A stretch of DNA of 64,000 bases from JAGOMX01 sp041738135. Its GTDB lineage: Bacteria > Pseudomonadota > Alphaproteobacteria > JAGOMX01. The translations under genes were made by a program, and so were the position numbers. The notes under the pieces were generated by a model, which did no database searches, was not told the DNA's origin, and saw only the letters and a list, made by a program, of their open reading frames with translations. Location of the stretch: positions 1 to 64,000 of the forward strand of contig JBGSQK010000029.1 of assembly GCA_041738135.1 (NCBI GenBank), written 5' to 3'. Of this stretch, positions 55,701 through 62,536 are shown in pieces. How positions within the stretch are numbered: the first letter of the stretch is position 1; each line of letters starts with the position of its first letter.

Positions 55701-55834
55701 GCATCTTTGATGGTAAATTCTGGGTCCTCATAGCGGCCAATATTTTCAAATGCCATAAGGCCACCGGCCACGATGACGATAATGATAAGCCAGCCAAGAA
55801 CCCTATTTTCTATACAGAGACGACCCAAGTCCAC
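52793..55834 (-). CDS. RND family efflux pump, inner-membrane transporter
   Basis: A 1013-residue proton-driven pump of the HAE-type RND family. It has the first transmembrane helix, two large periplasmic halves, and twelve helices overall. The TM4 proton-relay motif reads GMLVDNALVVVDG, with Asn where AcrB has its second Asp. TM10 has the conserved lysine in TGMLIKNAIVLIDQ. It starts with GTG at 55834, preceded by AAAGGAGAATAAGCC, three bases after the adaptor stop, so the two are co-expressed. No TolC-type outer-membrane protein is in the window. The substrate is unknown. Confidence 0.93.
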   Translation of the reverse strand: MDLGRLCIENRVLGWLIIIVIVAGGLMAFENIGRYEDPEFTIKDAKILTAYPGASPTEVEQEVTDRIESAVQQLGQVKYVTSVSTAGKSDITVTIKDNYDKTTLPQVWDELRRKVNDMQSRLPPGAGPSIVNDDYGDVFGIYLALTGDGFSYNELKEIAKDLRKELLLVPNVAKVVISGNLEEQIFIELSQSKLAQFGVSPDTISGLLKTQNQVVSAGQVVIGNERIRIQPSGNLNTVEAIENLLIPGVKGATIYLKDIAKVTRGYEENPSHLIHFNGQPALTIAISMVSGGNIVNLGKAVEDKMISMLDKIPVGVQLTPIYNQPALVDISINAFIINLVEALVIVILVLLVFMGMRSGILIGIVLLLTVFGTFCVMYLYDINLQRISLGALIIALGMLVDNALVVVDGILVRTQQGENTISAADKVVKQTIWPLFGATLVGILAFSGIGLSQDKTGEYARSLFQVIAISLFFSWFLAVTVTPMLADLFFKPQSADNVVDPYGNRFYQIFRKLLLLSIGNRKQTLAGLGVMMTLAVIGFAYIPPGFFPNSTTPIFFVDYWRAEGTDIRQTTQDIEKIEKHILAMDGVKQVSSFIGQGATRFMLVYTPEVQNSSYAQLVVETKDPALIPAVENDIRSYLTAEFPNSDPKYKKIMLGPSKDGKIEARFSGPQPSVLREISNKAQMLMFKDPFTESVRDNWRQEVLLSRPMYSESLARTTGVSRVDLSHALQMTFGGQQVGLYRERDELIPIVSRLPETERDNISAMYNMFIWSPVKNTNIPIQQVVQGFNSSWEDTRIHRRDRKRTITPSADPVSEPTGTVFERLRPQIEAIKLPLGYELAWGGEYEAQRDAQTALGSKLPVSFLFMILVVILLFSKVKQPLIIWLTVPLSIIGVTAGLLIAGLPFDFMALLGFLSLTGMLIKNAIVLIDQIDLEISEGKEKLLAVIDSAVTRARPVSMAALTTIMGVIPLLLDPFFVSMAMLIMSGLAFATVLTLFVVPILYTIFFHISAEKTV

Positions 55835-55837
55835 GGC

Positions 55838-56905
55838 TTATTCTCCTTTCTTCTCATAAGGAGTAACTTTCATGCCCTCTTTAAGAAATTTAACACCAGC
55901 CGCCACTATATCTTGGCCCTCGGCAAGCCCTTGAGTCACCAGAACTTTATCTGCAGCCAGTTGACCTAAGGTTACTAGCTGTTTTTTGAGAGTTTGTGTG
56001 GATGGGTCTATAACCCAGACGTTGCTCTTACTTTCCGCATCAGCAAACACTGCTGAAACCGGTATCTGGAAAGAAGTTTCAGCCCCTTTTCCGGCTGCCT
56101 GTTCTTTAACATAAATGGTTGTGGTCATACCAGGAAAAAGATTTAACCCTTTGGGGGCAGGCAAAGTCAGCGTTACCTTGTATGTTTGAGTATCAGGGTC
56201 CGCTTGTGAAGAAACTTCTTTAACAGTGGCAGCATAACGCTTGCCAGTAGCCGCATCAAATTCGGCTTCAATCATGATGGTGTCTTTTCCCTTCGTGTGC
56301 ATCGCCAAGCTTTCCGGGATTTGAACGGTCACATCGATATTTTCCCGATTATGCAACCGTACAATGACCTCTTTTTCTTTCACATTTTGGTAGTTTTCCA
56401 CATAGCGCTTTGCAATTTCACCGTCAAAAGGGGCAAGTAGTTGTGTATATTCAAGGTTCTGCAAGGCCGTATCTAGATCCGCCTTTGCCTTATCGGCGGC
56501 CGTTTTTTGCGCATCATATTTGGATTGGGAGGTTACCTTTTCAGCCAATAACTTAGTATACCGCTCTAGCTGGACATTGGCATACTCCGACTTAGATTTT
56601 GTCTCATCAACAACGATTTGAAAGTCTTTGGGATCCAGCTTTGCAACCAGCTGACCTTTTTTAACCTGATCGCCTTCTTTTACGGGCAATTCAATAATGA
56701 TTCCTGAAACACGGAATGCTAAATCAGCTTTTTCCGACGCTTCCACCTTACCGGGGAAACTGCGGGCCATGCCTTCATCGGCTTTAGAAATATGCAAAAC
56801 CTTGACAGGTCTTACGACTTCCGGCTTCTTTTCGTCGGATTCCCCACAACCATTCAATAGTACAGCTGCTGTTAACAGACTGAATCCCGTTATATATTTT
56901 AGCAC
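55838..56905 (-). CDS. RND efflux periplasmic adaptor lipoprotein (membrane fusion protein)
   Basis: A 355-residue MFP. The signal peptide ends in the lipobox LLNGC, so it is probably lipid-anchored. The mature part has a lipoyl half (FPGKVEASEKADLAFRVSGII, VKEGDQVKKGQLVAKLDPKD), a long alpha-hairpin, the second lipoyl half (LAPFDGEIAKRYVENYQNV) and a beta-barrel domain. GTG start with CGGAGAA upstream. First gene of the two-gene RND operon. Divergent from the K+ channel gene. Confidence 0.92.
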   Translation of the reverse strand: MLKYITGFSLLTAAVLLNGCGESDEKKPEVVRPVKVLHISKADEGMARSFPGKVEASEKADLAFRVSGIIIELPVKEGDQVKKGQLVAKLDPKDFQIVVDETKSKSEYANVQLERYTKLLAEKVTSQSKYDAQKTAADKAKADLDTALQNLEYTQLLAPFDGEIAKRYVENYQNVKEKEVIVRLHNRENIDVTVQIPESLAMHTKGKDTIMIEAEFDAATGKRYAATVKEVSSQADPDTQTYKVTLTLPAPKGLNLFPGMTTTIYVKEQAAGKGAETSFQIPVSAVFADAESKSNVWVIDPSTQTLKKQLVTLGQLAADKVLVTQGLAEGQDIVAAGVKFLKEGMKVTPYEKKGE

Positions 56906-56985
56906 CTAGTTCTCCGCTAGACTTTTTGATCAACTTGCCTTCTAATAATAGTAGATCACATTCTAACAAAAAGAAAACAAATACC

Positions 56986-57648
56986 ATGCATATAGAAAAT
57001 CTTTTACCCCGATATAGCTATCTTGGACTCTTGTTATCCTTGGTATTCTTTTTCTTAGTAGCTCCTTTTTTTAGTAAAGGAGAATATGGCAGACTCGCCT
57101 TGGACCTATCTGTCCTTAGCATCTTAATTATATCCGTCTACATGTGCTCAGAAAGAAAAAGAGAGGTGATCATTGCAGGAATTCTAGCTAGTCCTGCCGC
57201 ACTGAGACTAGTTTACCCAACTATCCAAGTAGATGAAATAAGCCTTGCTTTTAACGCTATATTTTTCTTATTTGTCATATACATTCTTCTTCGCAAACTG
57301 TTTCGCACATCACAAGTAACTGTGGATGCATTGTATACTGCCGTTTCCGTCTATTTTTTAATCGGTATATTCTGGGGCATTACCTATACTCTGCTTGAGT
57401 TTAGAGTTCCGTCATCATTTTCACTTAGTCGCGAACAAATGATGGATGGCTTTTATACGGATTTTGGCCAGGATCTTTTGTATTACAGCTTTGTAACCCT
57501 GGCAACTATAGGATATGGCGACATTGTTGCCCTGTCTAAACCGGCTAAATTTCTATCCGTATTGGAAGGTGTTATGGGGCAAGTCTATCTAGCCATTTTG
57601 GTTGCACGTTTGGTGGGTATGCACATATCGCAAAATAACCGTTCGTGA
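56986..57648 (+). CDS. Potassium-channel-like membrane protein (Ion_trans_2 pore)
   Basis: About 220 residues from ATG 56986 (an upstream in-frame extension from 56926 lacks membrane character). Five or six hydrophobic helices are followed by the pore helix and selectivity filter TLATIGYGD, typical of K+ channels. A last helix and a short cytoplasmic tail complete it, with no RCK/TrkA-N regulatory domain. It may set membrane potential or K+ leak. The ribosome binding site is poor. Confidence 0.87.
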   Translation: MHIENLLPRYSYLGLLLSLVFFFLVAPFFSKGEYGRLALDLSVLSILIISVYMCSERKREVIIAGILASPAALRLVYPTIQVDEISLAFNAIFFLFVIYILLRKLFRTSQVTVDALYTAVSVYFLIGIFWGITYTLLEFRVPSSFSLSREQMMDGFYTDFGQDLLYYSFVTLATIGYGDIVALSKPAKFLSVLEGVMGQVYLAILVARLVGMHISQNNRS

Positions 57649-57698
57649 CCTTACAATTCTTACTAGCCATGCGCAATCTGCAAGCGTATGATGTATAG

Positions 57699-58100
57699 AT
57701 GGTTAAAGTAAACTCTACATCATCTGTACAAAAAACAACTCTCCGCAAGCTTACAAAAGCTGGCGCGGATAGCAGCTCTTTTACCTCATCCCTTGCACAA
57801 GGGGGAAACATAGAGGAACTGGTACATGTTTCTGCCCCTTCTGCAACCAATTCGTTATTTGTACTGCAAGAAATAGACGAAAGAGTAGTGGCCAAAAAAC
57901 ATGGGGACAAGATTCTTCAATTGCTTGATGGACTCAGGATCAACCTCCTTTCAGGGGACATGCCTGATTATCAACTGAAGTCTTTACAGCAGTACCTTAC
58001 AAAATACCAAACTCGCTTGTCAGATCCTAAACTAACCGAAATTTTGGCTCAAATCGAACAGCGAGCACATATTGAACTCGCAAAACGAGGCTTGATTTAG
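57699..58100 (+). CDS. fliX: FliX-like class II flagellar assembly regulator
   Basis: A 133-residue protein. The divergent serine-rich N-terminus is followed by the FliX core, which includes LFVLQEIDE, a GDKILQLLDGLRINLLSG helix, and the LSDPKLTEILAQIEQRAHIELAK end that closely resembles Caulobacter FliX. In Caulobacter FliX couples class II flagellar basal-body assembly to FlbD-dependent transcription. No flagellar structural gene is adjacent here. dksA follows 75 bases later, an order seen in other alphaproteobacteria. Identification rests on recalled family motifs. Confidence 0.8.
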   Translation: MVKVNSTSSVQKTTLRKLTKAGADSSSFTSSLAQGGNIEELVHVSAPSATNSLFVLQEIDERVVAKKHGDKILQLLDGLRINLLSGDMPDYQLKSLQQYLTKYQTRLSDPKLTEILAQIEQRAHIELAKRGLI

Positions 58101-58175
58101 GACGTTAGAGGGTTTATATTCTCTTACACTACGTAGTACCATAAATAATAAAAAAATAATGTACTGGGAGGACAA

Positions 58176-58613
58176 ATGGCTACTGATATCAATGAACAAC
58201 TGGTTCCGCCAGAATACAAACCGAACGATAAAGAATCTTACATGAACCCGCTCATGTTGTCCTATTTCAAAAAGAAATTGGTTGAATGGAAGGCTGATCT
58301 TTTGTCAGGTTCGTCCAACACAATTCATACGATGCAAGCTGAAACCCATGAAGAACCAGACATTGCTGACAGGGCATCGACGGAAACCGATAGGGCTATT
58401 GAGCTGCGTGCTCGGGATCGCGAGCGTAAGCTCATCAGCAAGATCGATGAAGCCTTACAACGCATCACTGATGGCGAATATGGCTATTGCGAAGAAACGG
58501 GTGAGCCCATTGGCGTTGCACGGCTGGAAGCCAGGCCCATAGCCACTCTCAGCATAGATGCGCAAGAACGTCATGAACGCAAAGAACGGACGCAAGTGGA
58601 TCAGCGTGTATAA
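58176..58613 (+). CDS. dksA: RNA polymerase-binding transcription factor DksA
   Basis: A 145-residue DksA. It binds in the RNA polymerase secondary channel and, with ppGpp, tunes rRNA and stress promoters. The coiled coil carries the DRASTETDRAIELRARDRERKL segment in which the tip acidic residues lie. The zinc-finger region reads YGYCEETGEPIG and RPIATLSIDAQERHE. Only the first of the four cysteines remains, the others being Thr, Ser and Ala, as in some alphaproteobacterial DksA. Strong ribosome binding site GGGAGGAC. Confidence 0.94.
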   Translation: MATDINEQLVPPEYKPNDKESYMNPLMLSYFKKKLVEWKADLLSGSSNTIHTMQAETHEEPDIADRASTETDRAIELRARDRERKLISKIDEALQRITDGEYGYCEETGEPIGVARLEARPIATLSIDAQERHERKERTQVDQRV

Positions 58614-58718
58614 AACCATACATTTTAGGTAGAGTCTATATTTGTGAAAAAACATGTTATTATAATTTGGCAGTAATTTAAAAACTATGCTACGGTGCTG
58701 CTGAAAATTAGGATTAAC

Positions 58719-59285
58719 ATGATGACATTTTACTTTGTTACCCCAGAAAATCGGTCAGACTTTCGCGAGCTGATGCAGGCCTATTTTGATCGCCTTGCAA
58801 AAGTCTGGGGCATCATTGGTTTGGATGATTATGACACTCAAAATTCCAGTTACGTGGTTTGTGTGGATGAAGAATTTGGTGTCATCGGAGGATTGAGATT
58901 ACTACCAACCCTGGGTCCAAAACTCTCGGACGACTCACTCACTGAATCGGGTGTTGCTCTTCATGACGAGCAAACCTGGGAAGCCACAAAGCTATTCTTC
59001 TACCTACCAGAAGACCATGACATCCAAGATTCGCCAGTGGAATTTGATGAGCTCTGCTCCGACTTTTACATCGGCATGTGGGAATTTTTGCAAGAATCCT
59101 GCCCCATTGAGATGATCGTCACATTGTTGCCTGAATGCGAACATACGGATGTCCAATTTTTCGGCAGATGGCCATTCATGCTTGAATCCACCGTCAAAAA
59201 CCCATTCGACCACGACGAGGAAGAGTACATCCTGGGCGTCCTGCGCATGAATGATGAAGAGGACGATGTGGCCATTGCTAGCTAA
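58719..59285 (+). CDS. LuxI-family autoinducer synthase-like protein
   Basis: A 189-residue protein whose first 100 residues match acyl-homoserine-lactone synthases, a GNAT-like fold. Seen are FRELMQAYFDRLAKVWG (conserved F, R-L and W30), then GLDDYDTQNSSYVV (acidic Asp37 and Asp39), GVIGGLRLLPTLGP with Arg60, and TWEATKLFF with Glu88. The arginine of the usual E-x-S/T-R motif is Lys91. The C-terminus is very acidic. No luxR-type regulator is nearby. AGGATTAAC lies before the ATG at 58719. An enzyme making another acyl signal, or a degenerate LuxI, are alternatives. Confidence 0.75.
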   Translation: MMTFYFVTPENRSDFRELMQAYFDRLAKVWGIIGLDDYDTQNSSYVVCVDEEFGVIGGLRLLPTLGPKLSDDSLTESGVALHDEQTWEATKLFFYLPEDHDIQDSPVEFDELCSDFYIGMWEFLQESCPIEMIVTLLPECEHTDVQFFGRWPFMLESTVKNPFDHDEEEYILGVLRMNDEEDDVAIAS

Positions 59286-59341
59286 GAGCTAGCCCGCCCT
59301 CAAACCACATTATTGTGTTTATGAGAACGACCTATTCAACT

Positions 59342-59459
59342 CCGTCACTGCGCGCCCCTCTTGTGGCGTGGCAATCCACTTTTGTGTGATCGTTATACCT
59401 AAGTTTGCCGCAACTGAAAAAGTAGATTGCCACGCCCCAAGAGGAACTAGCAATGACGG
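59342..59459. repeat. Dispersed palindromic repeat (family A, copy 2)
   Basis: The left arm CCGTCACTGCGCGCCCCTCT and right arm, ending CAATGACGG, are inverted copies of about 43 bases separated by about 37 bases. The arms share GCGTGGCAATC and AGTAGATTGCC blocks with the element at 11538. It fills most of the 234-base gap between the LuxI-like and DegT-family genes. Confidence 0.8.
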
Positions 59460-59519
59460 GCGTGGAGGCGCTATTTCACTTATTTAAACCCTTTTGGGGA
59501 GTTCAACTACCCCTCCATC

Positions 59520-60680
59520 CTACTCAAAATACGACCTAATCGCAGCAATTATTCTGTCCTGCTGTTCTTTCGGTAGATATGCATGCATGGGCAAGCTTAA
59601 TACGCGATCCGATAGATACTTGGATACATCCAGGTTTTGGCCTGCTAGATAGCAGTCTTTGTATGCTACTTGTTCTTGCAACGGCTTTGGATAATAAACA
59701 ACCGATGGTATGTCCTGCTTCTTTAGATGAGCCTGCAGGCCGTCGCGTTGCTGTTGATCTGAGAGAACTATGGTATATTGCGCCCAGACGGAAGTAGCAT
59801 CATCAAGTACTCTTGGTACAGTAACCACATCTTTCAGGCCTTCGTTGTAATAACTGGCTACTCGATTGCGAGCTTCGATTTCGTCGGGGAATATCTTTAG
59901 TTTTTCGATCAGAACGGCAGCTTGGATGGTATCCATGCGGGCGTTCAATCCGACACGGATATTGTCGTATTTATCGACGCCTTGACCATGCACACGGATT
60001 GACTTTAAGCGATCATACATTTGATCATCATTGGTGAACACTGCACCGCCATCACCATAACAACCTAAAGGTTTGGCTGGGAAAAAGCTAGTTGCGGTAG
60101 CAAGCCCGATGTTACCTACTGACCTGTTTTTATAAGTTGCACCGAAGCTTTGTGCTGCATCGCATACGATCCATAAGTTGTGTGCGTGAGCAATGGGTTC
60201 GATGGCATCATAATCAACGGGCTGTCCATAAAGATCTACAGGCATAATGGCTTTAGGTGTCAAACCCGCTTCTTGGGCCCGAAAGATAGAATCTTCAAGA
60301 CAGGTGGGGTTCATATTAAATGTATCGGGATAAACGTCCACGAATATGGGGTGAGCGCCCAGCAGTGAAACGGATTCGGGTGTGGCTGGAAAAGTGAAAC
60401 TTGGCAAGAATACGGCGTCGCCTGGGCCTATGCCTTGAGCCATCAGCACAAGAAGCAATGCGTCCGTACCGCTGGAACAAGAGACCGCATATTTAGCGCC
60501 ACAAAAAGCCGCCAGTTCCTTTTCAAGAACAGCCACTTCAGGGCCCATGATATATGTGCCATGATCAAAAATGGCTTGAATCGCTTTCTGCACTTGCGGG
60601 AGAACGCGATTTTTTTGTGAAACCAAATCGATGAACTCAATTTTATCATCTGCTACTAGTTTAACTGCTGCTTGACTCAT
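59520..60680 (-). CDS. DegT/DnrJ/EryC1/StrS family sugar aminotransferase
   Basis: A 386-residue PLP enzyme that aminates a keto sugar nucleotide, probably for cell-surface polysaccharide. The fold-type I features are SSGTDALLL near 69-77, LPSFTFPAT, DAAQSFGA with the PLP aspartate at 174, and the PLP-binding Lys203 in FFPAKPLGCYGDGG. It is closest by eye to WbpE-type UDP-3-keto aminotransferases. AGAGG precedes the ATG. It stands alone, without other sugar biosynthesis genes nearby. Confidence 0.9.
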   Translation of the reverse strand: MSQAAVKLVADDKIEFIDLVSQKNRVLPQVQKAIQAIFDHGTYIMGPEVAVLEKELAAFCGAKYAVSCSSGTDALLLVLMAQGIGPGDAVFLPSFTFPATPESVSLLGAHPIFVDVYPDTFNMNPTCLEDSIFRAQEAGLTPKAIMPVDLYGQPVDYDAIEPIAHAHNLWIVCDAAQSFGATYKNRSVGNIGLATATSFFPAKPLGCYGDGGAVFTNDDQMYDRLKSIRVHGQGVDKYDNIRVGLNARMDTIQAAVLIEKLKIFPDEIEARNRVASYYNEGLKDVVTVPRVLDDATSVWAQYTIVLSDQQQRDGLQAHLKKQDIPSVVYYPKPLQEQVAYKDCYLAGQNLDVSKYLSDRVLSLPMHAYLPKEQQDRIIAAIRSYFE

Positions 60681-61065
60681 AAAAACCTCTATTTAAATGT
60701 CCTAAATATAGTGAGAGTTTACTACATACGGCCTAAATGGCAAGAAAATGTTATTTTTAGGGGCTAAACTATCAGGATAGCAACTTACTTAGCGGCACGA
60801 AAATTATAGAAGTCAAAAAGGATAAGAAATAGGTCCTTGTAAAAAATTCAGGACCTCTCAATAAATATTTATTATCTCCTATATAAATCATGCCCCCTCT
60901 CGTGTCATCCTGATTCCAGGCCGTTTAACACGGGAAGGGTGCAATAATTAAGGCTATAATTGCACTAAATTATTAACGTAAAACTCATAATTAATTATAT
61001 GATCGCTTGCTATTACTCAGGGATGTGATAGCGTCTTTTTATAAGTTAATCAATGAGGTACAAAA
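60681..61065. other. Intergenic region before the LEA-like gene
   Basis: This 385-base gap separates the divergent aminotransferase and LEA-like genes. It is AT-rich. Near 60897-60925 stands TCTCGTGTCATCCTGATTCC, which resembles half of the palindromic element at 61567. No ORF or RNA gene is evident. A TTGCTA at 61007-61012 has no good -10, so the LEA-like gene promoter is not certain. The ribosome binding site AATGAGGT precedes 61066. Confidence 0.5.
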
Positions 61066-61524
61066 ATGTTATCACTTAAGAAGAATATTCTACTCGGATC
61101 ACTTTCAGCAATCGTTCTTTCAACCAGCAGCATAGCAACTCCTGCGGCTGACGAATCTCCAAAACCCAATACACCAACTGTTGCAGAAGCATCATCAGAT
61201 CTTGGCAATGCTGTTGCAGATAAAGGTAAAGAAGTTGGGCACGACATCAAAGAAGCAGCCAAAGATGTTGGTCATGCCGCTGCAGAAAAGAGCGAAGAAG
61301 TTAAAGACCGGGTAAAACCAACTGCGGAAAAAACTGGAAAAGATATTAAGGAAGCAGCATCTGATGCTGGCCATGCAATTGCAGAAAAAAGCAAAGAAGT
61401 TAAAGACGAAGTAAAGCCAGTTGTGGAAAAAGCTGGAAAAGATATTAAAGAAGCAGCATCTGATGCTGGTAAAAAAGTTAAGAAGGCTGAGAAAAAAGTT
61501 GAGAAAGCTATAAAGAAACTTTAA
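61066..61524 (+). CDS. Exported LEA-like repeat protein
   Basis: A 152-residue protein with a signal peptide (MLSLKKNILLGSLS, cleavage probably after IAT or PAA). The mature part is almost entirely lysine-, alanine-, glutamate-rich helix. Residues 60-92 and 93-125 are near-identical 33-residue repeats beginning DIKEAA, and a third partial repeat starts at 126. Each 33-mer equals three 11-mers, the period of group 3 LEA proteins. The C-terminus is a lysine-rich tail. A role in protecting periplasmic proteins or membranes during stress is inferred. It has a GAGGT site. Confidence 0.75.
   Translation: MLSLKKNILLGSLSAIVLSTSSIATPAADESPKPNTPTVAEASSDLGNAVADKGKEVGHDIKEAAKDVGHAAAEKSEEVKDRVKPTAEKTGKDIKEAASDAGHAIAEKSKEVKDEVKPVVEKAGKDIKEAASDAGKKVKKAEKKVEKAIKKL
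61243..61473 (+). repeat. 99-bp tandem repeat within the LEA-like gene
   Basis: Two 99-bp units (61243-61341 and 61342-61440) plus a partial third (from 61441), each starting at the GAT-ATT/ATC codons of the DIKEAA motif. Sequence identity between unit 2 and unit 1 is high, so copy number could vary between strains. Confidence 0.75.
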
Positions 61525-61543
61525 TAGTCTCAGCCTAGTACCG

Positions 61544-61715
61544 CGAATCATTAACTCTGCTCCACAGTGTCATCCCCGCGCAGGCGGGGATCCAGCACAA
61601 GAAGTGGAGCAACGCGACTCAAAATAGTCTATATAGTAGCAGCTACGCTGCACATTTGCACTGGATTCCCGCCTTCGCGGGAATGACACAAATGGGCGGC
61701 ATAATTAATGATTCG
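61544..61715. repeat. MITE-like palindromic element
   Basis: An outer perfect 11-bp inverted repeat (CGAATCATTAA at 61544-61554 and TTAATGATTCG at 61705-61715) encloses the arms GTGTCATCCCCGCGCAGGCG and CGCCTTCGCGGGAATGACAC (61567 and 61670-61689). Between them about 75 bases of unrelated sequence lie. The whole 172-base unit could be a non-autonomous mobile element. It fills most of the 289-base gap before rpmH. Confidence 0.75.
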
Positions 61716-61737
61716 AACTACTAGAATCGAATAGATG

Positions 61738-61768
61738 TTGACGGCGCGTATAAAACCACGTATATAAG
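61738..61768 (+). promoter_or_regulatory. Promoter of rpmH
   Basis: TTGACG (61738-61743) precedes TATATAAG (61761-61768). The best -10 choices are TATATA after 17 bases or TATAAG after 19. This is 45 bases before the rpmH ATG and just outside the MITE-like element. Confidence 0.6.
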
Positions 61769-61813
61769 TTCACATATGAATTTATGGCTATAAGTTATTA
61801 AGGAGCATTCCAT

Positions 61814-61948
61814 ATGAAACGCACATTTCAACCAAGTAACTTGGTACGCGCACGTCGACATGGCTTCCGCGCTCGCATGAGCACCGTGGGCGGCCGCAAG
61901 GTGTTGTCTTCACGTCGTGCTAAAGGACGCGCACGTCTGAGTGCTTAA
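61814..61948 (+). CDS. rpmH: 50S ribosomal protein L34
   Basis: A 44-residue basic ribosomal protein. It begins MKRTFQPSNLVRARRHGF and continues RMSTVGGRKVLSSRRAKGR, the standard L34 sequence. AAGGAG is 9 bases upstream of the ATG. It overlaps the GTG start of rnpA by 8 bases. It heads the conserved rpmH-rnpA-yidD-yidC cluster, in many bacteria found near the origin of replication. Confidence 0.98.
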   Translation: MKRTFQPSNLVRARRHGFRARMSTVGGRKVLSSRRAKGRARLSA

Positions 61949-62294
61949 GGTACAAACGCTTAAAAAGCGAAAAGACTTTCTAAGAGTTGCAGCCCGGTGT
62001 CACAAATACGTGATGCCGGCTTTTATCATGCAGATTAGTGAAAATCCTGAGCCCAGAAACGAACTTGTTAGAATCGGTTTTACCGCTAGCAAAAGGATCG
62101 GGGGAGCTGTGGAACGCAACCGCGCTAAACGCCGGTTACGTGAACTGGTACGAGAGGTTTTCCCTCAACAGGCCAATAAAACCTTCGATTATGTCTTGAT
62201 AGCTAAAACCTATTCCCTCACCCGTAATTATGAAAAAATGCGAAACGAGTTGAAAAGTGTACTGACTCGCCATGAGGGTGAGAACCATAGTTAA
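61941..62294 (+). CDS. rnpA: Ribonuclease P protein component
   Basis: A 117-residue protein subunit of RNase P, which processes tRNA 5' ends. The signature is RIGFTASKRIGGAVERNRAKRRLRELVRE-like, with the basic RNR motif (ERNRAKRRLR). The GTG start lies inside the rpmH stop region, showing coupling. It overlaps yidD by 23 bases. Confidence 0.95.
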   Translation: MLKVQTLKKRKDFLRVAARCHKYVMPAFIMQISENPEPRNELVRIGFTASKRIGGAVERNRAKRRLRELVREVFPQQANKTFDYVLIAKTYSLTRNYEKMRNELKSVLTRHEGENHS

Positions 62295-62526
62295 GCTCAT
62301 CCAACTCATTTTATTGTCATTTGTCTGGTTTTATCGTAAGTTGATATCGCCATGGACAAAATCCAGCTGTAGGTTTTTACCTACATGCTCGGCATATGCG
62401 GTTGATGCTATACAAGAATACGGCCCATTCAAAGGAAGTATGCTAACTGTAAAGCGTTTAGCCAAATGTCATCCCTGGGGTGGCAGCGGATTTGATCCGG
62501 TTAATAAAATGAATTTAGAACAGTAG
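62272..62526 (+). CDS. yidD: Membrane protein insertion efficiency factor YidD
   Basis: An 84-residue protein with the family core FYRKLISPWTKSSCRFLPTCSAYAVDAIQEYG and CHPWGGSGFDPV. It is thought to assist YidC-dependent insertion. It starts inside rnpA and is followed by yidC after 10 bases. Confidence 0.95.
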   Translation: MRVRTIVKLIQLILLSFVWFYRKLISPWTKSSCRFLPTCSAYAVDAIQEYGPFKGSMLTVKRLAKCHPWGGSGFDPVNKMNLEQ

Positions 62527-62536
62527 AGAACTCAAG

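Noticed and set aside
61342..61473. Repeats considered as a CRISPR array
   Set aside because: The repeats are contiguous 99-bp coding units without spacers. No cas gene is present in the window.
61195..61551. 118-codon minus ORF opposite the LEA-like gene
   Set aside because: Its phenylalanine/asparagine repeats are the antisense of the lysine/alanine repeats.
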